Source of the DNA: an uncultured Paenibacillaceae bacterium
GTDB taxonomy: Bacteria > Bacillota > Bacilli > Paenibacillales > DA-C8
Reading direction: 5' to 3'
NCBI GenBank assembly: GCA_937957685.1
Contig: CALGAO010000110.1
Location: 1-33,068, forward strand
DNA length: 33,068 nucleotides
Shown here piece by piece: positions 1-7,263 of the stretch. The position numbers and the translations under genes are program-made. How positions within the stretch are numbered: position 1 is the first letter of the stretch; each line of letters begins with the position of its first letter. The notes under the pieces were generated by a model. It worked only from the letters and a program-made list of their open reading frames with translations. It was not told the DNA's origin and did not search any database.

Positions 1-257
1 TCTGCTTACAGGGGTCCGCGCCCGCATGGAACGGTTTGTAAGCAGAAAAAATCTGCTTACAGGGGTCCGCGTCCGCATGGAACGGTCTGTAAGCAGAAAA
101 AATCTGCTTACAGGGGTCCGTGTCCGCATGGAACGGTCTGTAAGCAGAAAAAAATCGTGTCTCAGGCAGGTTGGAGGCGGTCGGAGAGCTTGAGAGCAGA
201 AAAAATCTTCTCTCAGCGGAAAAATCGTTGTGAGACGAGGCTGAGAGAAGAAAAAAA
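1..257. repeat. Array of about 51-nt hairpin units ending in A-runs
   Basis: Five consecutive units start at 1, 52, 103, 155 and 206, each 51-52 nt long and each ending in six or seven A. A sixth unit starts at 258 and loses the pattern near 300. The first three are near-identical (one to three differences) and have perfect 10-bp inverted ends, TCTGCTTACA and TGTAAGCAGA, around a 26-nt loop. The unit at 206 has a different perfect 10-bp pair, CTTCTCTCAG (207-216) and CTGAGAGAAG (241-250). The units at 155 and 258 share a third sequence with imperfect arms. Read on the minus strand each unit is a stem followed by a T-run, like an intrinsic terminator with a long loop, and the array lies downstream of the minus-strand genes at 831-362. 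The array starts at the window edge and may continue. Confidence 0.85.
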
Positions 258-271
258 TCGTGTCTCAGGCA

Positions 272-341
272 GGTTGGAAGCGGTCGGAGTGCTTGTGAGC
301 CGATGTAGTCGGCATGCACAGGCTGGCCACCGCTCCCAACC
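272..341. repeat. Long inverted repeat closing the hairpin array
   Basis: A 13-nt arm at 272-284 (GGTTGGAAGCGGT) pairs with 329-341 (ACCGCTCCCAACC) with one G-T wobble. Inside is a smaller CCGA/TCGG hairpin near 302-312. It lies just past the stop codon of the minus-strand gene ending at 362 and could act as its first terminator or 3' end structure. The function is inferred only from position. Confidence 0.5.
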
Positions 342-361
342 TTGCAAGTCAACTCATTCTG

Positions 362-472
362 TCAGGGAGCGCTCTTCAGATCCTTCAGATCGGTTGAACC
401 GAAGATGAACAGCAGGATCACCACGATCAGGATGATCGCGTTGTTCAGCTGTGCGCCGTCAAATACGCCCAT
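362..472 (-). CDS. Small single-span membrane protein, 36 aa
   Basis: The ORF runs from ATG at 472 to TGA at 362 and encodes 36 residues beginning MGVFDGAQLNNA. One hydrophobic helix (about residues 12-24, IILIVVILLFIFG) is followed by a charged tail containing DLKDLK. A good GGAG ribosome site lies inside the end of the upstream gene, only 5 bp separate that gene's stop from this ATG, and the two are probably translated together. The size and hydrophobic core resemble tiny Bacillales sporulation membrane proteins of the YjcZ kind, but I do not recognise a family. The coding call rests on the ribosome site, the membrane helix and the operon-like spacing. Confidence 0.6.
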   Translation of the reverse strand: MGVFDGAQLNNAIILIVVILLFIFGSTDLKDLKSAP

Positions 473-477
473 CTCAT

Positions 478-831
478 TCAACTCCTTTTGCTCATTCGTT
501 TGGAAATCGCATCGATAATATCATCAATGGTCATATCGCCATTCTCCTCAAGAAATTGCGCGAGCGCATTGGACTTGTCGCTGGGGACGGGCTTGGTGCG
601 AAACTGACCCAGCAGGTTGACGGAGATGACCGGGGAATCCCGGAACACGGAGATGACGTCGACCTTCAGCTTTCCGGTGATGAGGAGGGCTGCCGTGACG
701 ATCTCCAATTGCTTGCCTCTGAGCAGGTCCTGTACAGAGATATCTTCGATGCGGGGGTTCAGTTTGCCAGCAGATGATACGCGGCTGCGAACCTGTTTTT
801 TGCCGCGATTGTTCCGTCGGCTAGAACTCAT
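478..831 (-). CDS. Unrecognised 117-aa basic protein
   Basis: The ATG at 831 is preceded by a GAGGGGGG ribosome site, so the longer open frame reaching 987 is not used. The protein starts with a strongly basic stretch (MSSSRRNNRGKKQVRSR). A soluble region follows with alternating hydrophobic segments (residues about 35-80, including EIVTAALLITGKLKVDVISV). The acidic, helical C-terminus is rich in D and E (EENGDMTIDDIIDAISKR). There is no signal peptide and no catalytic motif that I can name. It is the first gene of a two-gene unit with the 36-aa membrane peptide. The basic N-terminus could bind nucleic acid or an acidic surface, but this is only inference. Confidence 0.65.
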   Translation of the reverse strand: MSSSRRNNRGKKQVRSRVSSAGKLNPRIEDISVQDLLRGKQLEIVTAALLITGKLKVDVISVFRDSPVISVNLLGQFRTKPVPSDKSNALAQFLEENGDMTIDDIIDAISKRMSKRS

Positions 832-930
832 CGGAGCATCCCCCCTCTGAACAGGATATGCTGCTTGGTGCGGTTCGGTGTTAGGATGAACCCGACTTTG
901 TCCGTGTATGTGAAAAAGTACAGCGCCATG

Positions 931-1108
931 TGAGAGGCAGCTGCAGGCAAGACTGGCCACATGTACGGGGAAGAGCGCAACGCCCATGTCTGTCAGGGAG
1001 CGGCCAATTCACGAGCCATGCATGGGAAGTGAGATGGCAGCAGGTGAGACTTGCTCCGTGTACAGGAAGGGGGTGGCAGCAGGCCAGTCTTGATCCTCTG
1101 TACAGGGA
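931..1108. repeat. Imperfect direct repeats in a gene-free stretch
   Basis: The 365-bp gap between the divergent genes starting at 831 and 1197 holds three related segments of about 38-41 nt, at 931-971, 1030-1067 and 1072-1108. Each contains a GGCAGC-like start, a GACT or GTCT core and ends in GTACAGGGA or a close variant. The last two are spaced about 42 nt apart. Other than these repeats and the promoter-like motif at 1106-1134, I see nothing coding here: the frame open from 930 has no ribosome site and its first 89 residues look non-native. Confidence 0.4.
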
Positions 1109-1134
1109 TATGGTGCCGGCGCCAGGCATATATA
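1106..1134 (+). promoter_or_regulatory. Possible sigma-E promoter for yunB
   Basis: GGATATG (1106-1112) and CATATATA (1127-1134) are separated by 14 bp. They resemble the sigma-E -35 (KMATATT) and -10 (CATACAnT) elements at the usual spacing. The start of yunB is about 60 bp downstream, and yunB is a sigma-E gene in B. subtilis. The match is partial. Confidence 0.4.
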
Positions 1135-1196
1135 TAAGGTCAAGGGATCGTCCGCAGGCCATGGACAGATGCAGAAGCTGCGAAGGGGGTTGGCGT

Positions 1197-1931
1197 ATGG
1201 CGATGACGAGAATCAGATGGCGCAGCCGCCCTGTGCGCTTGAGTCGCAAGCAGATCTGGTTCATCTCCTTCCTGGTGATGATCTTCTTCACCTTCCAGAC
1301 GTTCATCTATGTGGAGAAGAACATCAAGCCGCATCTGCTCAATCTCGCCACGTTTCGCATCAAGCAGATGGCGACGGAATCGATCAATTCGACGATCTCG
1401 GAGACGATCTCCAGATCCCGGCATTATGATCAGCTGGTGGAGTGGAAGACCGATGCCAGCGGCAGGATCTCCGGACTCAGCCTGAACTATGCGCAGCATA
1501 TGCAGATCGTGGCTGAAGCGATCGAGCATGTGGAAAGTCTGCTCGTTGAGCTCAGCAGCAAGCCGGAGAAGATCCCGCTGGGCATGGCGCTTGGCAGCAC
1601 GCTGTTGGGATCGATGGGGCCGGATATTGCCGTTACCTTCAGGCCGATCGGACATGCGAGGATCGATCTGAAGACTCGCGAGACCGATGCCGGCATCAAC
1701 ATGGTGCTGGTGGAAGTCTATATGCAGATCCATGCGGAGCTGATGATCATCGTTCCGTTCGGCACCCAGCCGGAGGTGGTGACCAGCGAAGTGCCGATCT
1801 CCTATGTGCTGGTCGTTGGCGATGTGCCCATGTATTATTTCGACAACAAGGGGAACCCGACTGGTCCGGGGCAGGTGAATGGCATCCCGAATATCGCGTT
1901 GCCTGTTGTTCCGGATGAAGACAGGGAGTGA
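1197..1931 (+). CDS. yunB: Sporulation protein YunB
   Basis: This 244-residue protein matches the YunB family of endospore formers. It has a basic cytoplasmic start, one membrane span at about residues 17-35 (QIWFISFLVMIFFTFQTFIYV) and a long extracytoplasmic region with the YunB-like segments INSTISETIS, LGSTLLGSMGPD and VVTSEVPISYVLVVG. YunB is a mother-cell protein of the sigma-E regulon, probably acting at the forespore membrane; its biochemical role is not known. I chose ATG 1197 because GAAGGGGG lies 7 nt upstream; the in-frame extension back to 930 lacks a ribosome site. It converges on lytH, the same neighbour as in B. subtilis. Confidence 0.88.
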   Translation: MAMTRIRWRSRPVRLSRKQIWFISFLVMIFFTFQTFIYVEKNIKPHLLNLATFRIKQMATESINSTISETISRSRHYDQLVEWKTDASGRISGLSLNYAQHMQIVAEAIEHVESLLVELSSKPEKIPLGMALGSTLLGSMGPDIAVTFRPIGHARIDLKTRETDAGINMVLVEVYMQIHAELMIIVPFGTQPEVVTSEVPISYVLVVGDVPMYYFDNKGNPTGPGQVNGIPNIALPVVPDEDRE

Positions 1932-1948
1932 TAAGACAGAAACGAAAA

Positions 1949-1997
1949 CAAGCGAGAGATGATCGCAGGTGCAACCAGCGGTTCATCTGCTCGCTTG
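1949..1997 (-). terminator. Intrinsic terminator of lytH, between convergent genes
   Basis: CAAGCGAG-AGATGA (1949-1962) pairs with TCATCT-G-CTCGCTTG (1983-1997) with one bulged G. On the minus strand the stem runs into TTTTCGTTT. The lytH stop codon is inside the right arm. It may also stop yunB transcription from the other side. Confidence 0.7.
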
Positions 1998-3023
1998 CTC
2001 CATTTTCTCCCATCTTCGGAGGTACGGATACGGATCAAACGACCATTCGGAAAGACCGGTGTCGCGATACATGCCGAAATGGAGATGCGGCGGGAACTTG
2101 CCCGAGGTGCCGGGCTTGCCATAGCCCGAGCTGCCGACCCAGCCGATCGTCTGTCCGGGCTCGACCAGATCGCCTTCCTTGAGCCCCTTCTGGAAGCCGG
2201 ACAGATGAGCGAAATAATGATAGACGTTATGAATATCGCGGATGCCGATCCTCCACCCGCCGTATCGGTTCCAGCCCATGACCTCCACGATGCCGTAGCA
2301 GGTGGAGCGGACAGGGGTGCCGTAGTCGGCGAAGATATCCGTTCCTTCGTGAATGCGCCGTCCTCCCCATCCGCGCGCGGCTCCCCAGGTGCTGCGGTAC
2401 GAATAATGCGATCGCACCGGCACCGGAAACGCGCGCTTGCTCAGATCCAGCTTGCCGAATTCCTTGTACATGCGCGCGAACTGCTCGATCCGCTGCACGC
2501 TCCGCGGATTGTGGTAATGCTCCCACAGCGCTGTGCGCATGCGTTTATCGGTGATGCCATAGCGGAGCAGATGGCTCGTCATGGTGTGGAGCACGTCGAC
2601 GGGATCGTTCGGATCCGCCTTGCCATCCTGGTTGCCGTCGCTGCCGATCCCTCCGAAGAAATGGATCGACGCCGGGTTCGTATCGTTCGGATCGGGATTG
2701 AATGGGCCCAGCCATTGCGTCTCCGAATAATAAATGCTGATGAGCCTGTCATTCAAGGGCTGCCTTGCCTTGATCACTTTGTTCAACGTCCGTTCGTACT
2801 GATTGATCGCTGCCAGCCAGTACCAGGGGATGCCGGTCAAGGCGCTGAATTGGTCGATCAGACTGCCCAACTCCTGAAGCCGCTCTTCTTCCGTCATGGT
2901 CTGCGCATCAGACGTCGTCAACACGCGTTCAACATCAGCGGCGGCATGCACCTTCGCCGGCCAACACATCCCGGTCCCCAGGACAGCGATGGCGATGAGC
3001 GTTACGAGCCATTTGCGCAGCAC
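1983..3023 (-). CDS. lytH: LytH-like M23 peptidoglycan endopeptidase
   Basis: The 346-residue product has an N-terminal signal peptide (about residues 1-27, ending VHAAA), an alpha-helical middle region, and a C-terminal M23/LytM zinc peptidase domain. The zinc and catalytic motifs are intact: HEGTD with H225 and D229, and HLH at 313-315. B. subtilis LytH (YunA) is an L-Ala-D-Glu peptidase that leaves single L-Ala side chains in spore cortex. The flanking yunB and lipA genes match the B. subtilis order and support the lytH assignment over a generic M23 protein. The GTG start at 3023 has AAAGGAGG 9 nt upstream. It acts outside the membrane, probably in the intermembrane space of the developing spore. 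Confidence 0.82.
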   Translation of the reverse strand: MLRKWLVTLIAIAVLGTGMCWPAKVHAAADVERVLTTSDAQTMTEEERLQELGSLIDQFSALTGIPWYWLAAINQYERTLNKVIKARQPLNDRLISIYYSETQWLGPFNPDPNDTNPASIHFFGGIGSDGNQDGKADPNDPVDVLHTMTSHLLRYGITDKRMRTALWEHYHNPRSVQRIEQFARMYKEFGKLDLSKRAFPVPVRSHYSYRSTWGAARGWGGRRIHEGTDIFADYGTPVRSTCYGIVEVMGWNRYGGWRIGIRDIHNVYHYFAHLSGFQKGLKEGDLVEPGQTIGWVGSSGYGKPGTSGKFPPHLHFGMYRDTGLSEWSFDPYPYLRRWEKMEQASR

Positions 3024-3171
3024 AGAGTCCAGCCTCCTTTCGATGGTGGTAATCCGGTTGCCTCATCCGTTGCTGGCTGACGGCCGATCCTGTACACGCA
3101 CATATTGTATCTTGACCTGAGCGACTTCATTCACGTGCCTGTCCGCGGTTGCCAGAGAATAGCATGACGAT

Positions 3172-3200
3172 GTGGCATGTTCGCCCGAACGTGTTATAAT
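3172..3200 (+). promoter_or_regulatory. Sigma-A promoter of lipA
   Basis: A perfect TATAAT (3195-3200) lies 17 bp after GTGGCA (3172-3177, four of six matches to TTGACA). The lipA start codon is 28 bp downstream. Confidence 0.65.
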
Positions 3201-3227
3201 AACCAATAGAGAAAGGTGGATGGAGAG

Positions 3228-4121
3228 ATGGTGACGAAACCACTGCAGAGAAAGCCCGACTGGCTGAAGATCAAGCTGGTATCGGAGCAGGAAGCAACCC
3301 ACTTCAAAGAATTAAAACAGATGATGCGATCCAAGACGCTGCACACCGTATGCGAGGAAGCGAGATGTCCGAACATCCATGAATGCTGGGCGAATCGCAC
3401 CGCAACGTTCATGATTCTGGGAGATATATGCACGCGTGCCTGCCGCTTCTGTGCGGTGAATACCGGCATGCCTACGGAACTGGACCTCCAGGAGCCCGAG
3501 CGTGTGGCGGAGGCAGCCGAACAGATGGGACTGCGGCATTGCGTGATCACTTCCGTGGCTCGTGATGATCTGCAGGATGGCGGCGCTTCCGTATTTGCCA
3601 TGACGATCAGGGCGGTCAAGGAGAGGCTGCCGTTCTGCGATGTGGAAGTGCTGATTCCGGATTTTCAAGGCAATGAACAGTCGCTCTACACCGTGCTGGA
3701 TGCCAGACCGCATGTGTTGAACCACAATGTTGAGACGGTCGAGCGCCTGTCAGACCGCGTTCGGGCGAAGGCGAAGTACCGTCGTTCCCTGGAGCTGCTG
3801 GCGCGTTCCAAGGCTTATCAGCCGAAGATTCCGACCAAGTCGAGCATCATGGTCGGCGTGGGCGAGCGCTGGGAAGAGATCCTGCAGACGATGGATGATC
3901 TGCGCGCTGCAGGCTGCGACATCCTGACGATCGGCCAATATCTTCAGCCGACGAGACAGCATCTGGCCGTGGAGAAATACTATACGCCAGAAGAGTTCGC
4001 ATTGCTCAAGGAAGAAGGCTTGAAGCGCGGCTTCAGCCATGTGGAATCGGGTCCTCTCGTACGCAGTTCCTATCATGCGCGCGAACAGAAGGAAGCGGCG
4101 GTGCGCACACTTGAATCGTAG
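3228..4121 (+). CDS. lipA: Lipoyl synthase LipA
   Basis: LipA is a radical SAM enzyme that inserts two sulfurs into octanoyl groups on lipoyl domains of 2-oxoacid dehydrogenases and the glycine cleavage system. All diagnostic residues are present in the 297-residue product: the auxiliary cluster cysteines C42, C47 and C53, the radical SAM motif C68-x3-C72-x2-C75, and the C-terminal RSSY (279-282) whose serine ligates the auxiliary cluster. The length is typical. ATG 3228 is chosen because AGAAAGGTGG ends 8 nt upstream; the in-frame GTG at 3216 overlaps that site. It is transcribed from its own sigma-A promoter and is followed after 25 bp by yutD, as in the B. subtilis yut region. Confidence 0.97.
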   Translation: MVTKPLQRKPDWLKIKLVSEQEATHFKELKQMMRSKTLHTVCEEARCPNIHECWANRTATFMILGDICTRACRFCAVNTGMPTELDLQEPERVAEAAEQMGLRHCVITSVARDDLQDGGASVFAMTIRAVKERLPFCDVEVLIPDFQGNEQSLYTVLDARPHVLNHNVETVERLSDRVRAKAKYRRSLELLARSKAYQPKIPTKSSIMVGVGERWEEILQTMDDLRAAGCDILTIGQYLQPTRQHLAVEKYYTPEEFALLKEEGLKRGFSHVESGPLVRSSYHAREQKEAAVRTLES

Positions 4122-4146
4122 GTATCAGGGGGAAGGAGGATCGATC

Positions 4147-4851
4147 GTGATACAGCTCGGAAGCAGATCATTCCAATTGGCATATGAGAACAAGAATGGC
4201 TGGAATTTTGAAGCCTTCCGCGACCGATACAGCGATGTGCTGGATCGCTATGACTATATCGTCGGCGACTGGGGCTACAATCAGCTCCGGCTGAAGGGCT
4301 TCTTCCGCGAGGGCAATCCGAAGAGCACCAAGGATACCTGCATCACCTCGTTGCAGGAATACATCCAGGAATATTGCAACTTTGGTTGTGCCTATTTCGT
4401 GCTGGAACGCATTCCGAACAAGAAAAAAACGATCGATCAGGCCATCGGAGGTCAGGAACAGCCCAAGGAAGGCCAGCACAAACATCATCAACACCAGAAA
4501 GAACAGAAAGAACAGAAAGAACAGCGGGAGCAGAAGGAGCAGGCTCACAAGGAATTGGAGCCCAAGGAGCTGCACAAGGATCCGGGCAAGGAACATGTCA
4601 AGGACAAAGACCCGCAGCCTCATAAGGAACGCCATAGGGACCATCCAAAGGAACATCAAAAAGAACATCATAAGGATCATCAAAAGGAACGAAACGCGCG
4701 CGCTGATGAGGCCAAAGCATCGAAACAGCATCACCACAAGGATCAGCAGAAGAACAAACGGCATCGCGGCGATCACAAGCGCCATGATCGCAAGCAAGCC
4801 AATCGCAATCCCGAAGCGGTCAGGACAAGCCAGGCCAAATCGGATGCCTGA
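4147..4851 (+). CDS. yutD: YutD-family protein with long charged low-complexity tail
   Basis: Residues 1 to about 95 match the small YutD family (B. subtilis YutD is about 100 aa), including NGWNFEAFRDRYSDVLDRYDYIVGDWGYNQLRLKG (quoted in part: DYIVGDWGYNQLRL). From about residue 96 to 234 the protein changes to a tail made almost only of K, E, Q, H, D and R. It includes tandem KEQ units and HxKE/HKDH units. The DNA there has tandem GAACAGAAA-type repeats (4495-4530), which can expand by slippage. The start is GTG 4147 behind GGAAGGAGG. The function of YutD is unknown; its place next to lipA is conserved. The His-rich tail might bind metal or nucleic acid, which is inference only. Confidence 0.85.
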   Translation: MIQLGSRSFQLAYENKNGWNFEAFRDRYSDVLDRYDYIVGDWGYNQLRLKGFFREGNPKSTKDTCITSLQEYIQEYCNFGCAYFVLERIPNKKKTIDQAIGGQEQPKEGQHKHHQHQKEQKEQKEQREQKEQAHKELEPKELHKDPGKEHVKDKDPQPHKERHRDHPKEHQKEHHKDHQKERNARADEAKASKQHHHKDQQKNKRHRGDHKRHDRKQANRNPEAVRTSQAKSDA

Positions 4852-4864
4852 TCCAATCAATAAG

Positions 4865-4892
4865 GAGGCCGTCCATCATGATGGACGGCCTC
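4865..4892 (+). terminator. Palindromic terminator-like hairpin after yutD
   Basis: A 28-nt perfect palindrome (arms 4865-4876 and 4881-4892, centre CATG) lies 13 bp after the yutD stop. The following bases (GATTCATTT) are only moderately T-rich. It also sits downstream of the minus-strand nadK, so it may serve both strands. Confidence 0.55.
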
Positions 4893-4982
4893 GATTCATT
4901 TGGTCAGGAGATCATTGGATCGATCACCGGAGTGCGGTCGGAGCGTTCCGCAACGGAAACGCTCCAGGCGCAGCCCGGCCAA

Positions 4983-5792
4983 TCAGTTGGACCCGTTGCC
5001 GATGAAGGCATCGCGCACCCGGTTCCAGAATGGGAACGGCCTGTAGCGCACGAACTTCACCTTCATATCCGCGACGCGAGCGCTGAGCCCGCGAAGCCTG
5101 GGGTACTCCTTGTATATATGATCGATCGACAGCAGCAGCCGCTTGCCTTCCTCCGGATAGATGTCGCAATGGTGATGCTTGGGCAGCACGATCGGAGAGC
5201 CGAGGGTGCGGTAGATCCGGTTGTTGATCGACGCGATCTCGGCGATCTGGATCGCTTCAAGGGATGGATGGATCATCGCTCCTCCCAGGGCCCTGTTGTA
5301 GGCGGTGCTGCCGGAAGGCGTCGAGATGCAGATGCCGTCGCCGCGGAACATCTCGAACTTGGCGTCGTTAATGTCCAGCCGGGCGACCAGCGTCGTCTCG
5401 ATGCCCTTCAGCGTCACTTCATTCAGCGCATAGTACGTCTCGGTGCCGCAGTCCGACTCGGCTGTGATCTCCACGATCGGATATTCGACGATCGAACTCT
5501 GATCCGGCTTCGGATTCCTCGCCATGCAGTCGATCAGCAGCCCGATCTCATGCGGCTTCCAGTCTGCGTAGAAGCCGAGGTGACCGGTATGCACGCCGAC
5601 GAACGCGACGTGCTCGACTTTATTGAAATAGGTGTGAAAAGCTTGCAGCAATGTTCCGTCTCCGCCGATTGAGACCACGATGTCGGGCTCTTTCGCACTC
5701 CAGCGAAGCCCCTTCTGTTCGGCCCGTATCCGGAACGATTCGGCCAGTTGTCGAGACAGCTCATCTCCGCGATGATGGATGTAAAAGGTCAA
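4983..5792 (-). CDS. nadK: NAD kinase
   Basis: This enzyme phosphorylates NAD to NADP. The 269-residue product carries the family motifs GGDGT (43-47), the NE motif in YYALNEVTLKG and the conserved loop GDGICISTPSGSTAYNRALGG. The start is set at TTG 5792, which has GGAGG 8 nt upstream and gives the expected short N-terminus (MTFYIHHRGDELS); upstream ATG codons at 5828-5819 would add about ten residues but lack a good ribosome site. It follows ylbJ on the same strand with a 61-bp gap, so the two could be co-transcribed. The Bacillales have two NAD kinases; which one this is cannot be decided from sequence alone. Confidence 0.93.
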   Translation of the reverse strand: MTFYIHHRGDELSRQLAESFRIRAEQKGLRWSAKEPDIVVSIGGDGTLLQAFHTYFNKVEHVAFVGVHTGHLGFYADWKPHEIGLLIDCMARNPKPDQSSIVEYPIVEITAESDCGTETYYALNEVTLKGIETTLVARLDINDAKFEMFRGDGICISTPSGSTAYNRALGGAMIHPSLEAIQIAEIASINNRIYRTLGSPIVLPKHHHCDIYPEEGKRLLLSIDHIYKEYPRLRGLSARVADMKVKFVRYRPFPFWNRVRDAFIGNGSN

Positions 5793-5853
5793 GGCATATA
5801 CCTCCGCAGCTTGTTTCATCTCCATCATAATCAATCGCCCCGGGGAAAACAAC

Positions 5854-7101
5854 CTAATCTTGCTTCCTGCCGCGAGTCCTCCCAAGCATGTGTTTCAACC
5901 CATGAATCGCCAGCGACAACGCCACCGTTGCCGCCAGGCATGTGAGCCCTGAGGAGATGGGCATGGCCGCATACGAGCCCCACGAACCGCCCCAGAACGC
6001 CGCATCGACCGGCGCCAGCCAGCGCAGCCAGAGATGCGCGGTGGCTGATTCAGGACGCAGGGAATCCCACAGGACACAGACGAGCACTGAGGCGAGCATG
6101 CCGTGCAGGAAACGGGCGATCAGGAAAGGGGCATAACGCATGCCGGTATGGCTCATCAGGCTCACGATCTGCGCATGAACGGACAGCCCAGCCCACGAGA
6201 GAACAAATGCTGCCGCCATCGCCTTGTGCATCAGGTCGACACCATGAGCGTCTCCGGCGGACTTGGCGCCCAGCGTCACCTCGAACAGCCCATTGATGAA
6301 CGCGTCCGAAAGCTCCGATGGCAGACCGCAGACCGCCAGCAGGGCGGCGATGAACCGGCCGAGCAACGGAAGCAGATTCGTGCGCGTCAGGAGCTCGATC
6401 ATCACGGAGAAGAAGACGACCAGACCGCCGATCACGAAGATCATTCTCAGCGCGTTGATCGCCGCATCGCGAAGCATATCGCCGATCGGGCGCTGCTGGG
6501 CGATCCGCGTATCGTGCATGTTGCGGAGCGCTCGCCGGAGGATACTGCCCTCCTGCGCGCCAACCGGGGGAGTCAGCGCCGCATGGGGAGCATGAAAGCG
6601 CATCAGCAGCCCGATGATCACCCCTGCTCCATAATGGGAGACGGCGAGGATCGGGGCGATCTCGAGGTTATGGAAGAAGCCGACGGCCACAGCCCCGATC
6701 AGGAAGATCGGATCAGAGGTGGAGGTGAACGCGACGAGCCGCTCGCTTTCGACGCGGTTCACCAGTCTCTGGTCCCATAGCTGGGACGTAAGTCTCGCGC
6801 CGATCGGATACCCCGAGGCGAAGCCCATGGCCATGACGAAGCCGCCGATGCCCGGCACGCGAAACAGCGGGCGCATCATCGGATCGAGCAACGTGCCGAA
6901 GAATTGAACGATGCCGAAGCTGAGCAGCAGCTCTGCGATGATGAAAAAAGGGAATAATGCAGGAAAAAGGACATCCCACCATATTCCCACCCCTTTAAGC
7001 GCGGCTGCCAGAACTGACTCGGGATAGGCTAACATGGCAACGATGAGGGATATGAAGATCCAGGCTGCGCTGAATGCGACCAACACGCGGTATGTGGGCA
7101 A
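5854..7101 (-). CDS. ylbJ: Sporulation integral membrane protein YlbJ
   Basis: The 415-residue protein has about eight to ten hydrophobic segments and the Gate (nucleoside recognition) domain signatures FPALFPFFIIAELL and MGFASGYPIGARL, which are typical of YlbJ. In B. subtilis YlbJ is a sigma-E protein needed for normal spore cortex formation; its transported substrate is unknown. The start is TTG 7101, with GGAGG ending 10 nt upstream. The length matches the family (about 400 aa). nadK follows downstream. A paralogous SpoVV/nucleoside transporter is the main alternative, but the overall pattern fits YlbJ better. Confidence 0.86.
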   Translation of the reverse strand: MPTYRVLVAFSAAWIFISLIVAMLAYPESVLAAALKGVGIWWDVLFPALFPFFIIAELLLSFGIVQFFGTLLDPMMRPLFRVPGIGGFVMAMGFASGYPIGARLTSQLWDQRLVNRVESERLVAFTSTSDPIFLIGAVAVGFFHNLEIAPILAVSHYGAGVIIGLLMRFHAPHAALTPPVGAQEGSILRRALRNMHDTRIAQQRPIGDMLRDAAINALRMIFVIGGLVVFFSVMIELLTRTNLLPLLGRFIAALLAVCGLPSELSDAFINGLFEVTLGAKSAGDAHGVDLMHKAMAAAFVLSWAGLSVHAQIVSLMSHTGMRYAPFLIARFLHGMLASVLVCVLWDSLRPESATAHLWLRWLAPVDAAFWGGSWGSYAAMPISSGLTCLAATVALSLAIHGLKHMLGRTRGRKQD

Positions 7102-7199
7102 CGGGACTCATCCTCCAGGCTCATCCGGAATAACATTACATTCTATGAGCGGGATGGACAGGTCATGCTAAAAAGTTTGGAAAGTGTGAGTTATGCAAC

Positions 7200-7228
7200 T
7201 TTAAACCTAGTACACATGATGGTATAAT
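7200..7228 (+). promoter_or_regulatory. Sigma-A promoter of the DUF2225 gene
   Basis: TATAAT (7223-7228) follows TTTAAA (7200-7205, four of six matches to the -35 consensus) by 17 bp in a locally AT-rich stretch. The start codon is 36 bp downstream. Confidence 0.6.
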
Positions 7229-7263
7229 ATATGAATATAATCCATCTTTAGGGGGATGCGGCC

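Noticed and set aside
1..257. CRISPR-like array
   Set aside because: The units are whole tandem repeats of 51-52 nt with no unique spacers between short repeats, and no cas genes are nearby.
930..1196. N-terminal extension of yunB
   Set aside because: There is no ribosome site at the upstream starts, and the extension lies in the repeat-containing gap. ATG 1197 has a good ribosome site.
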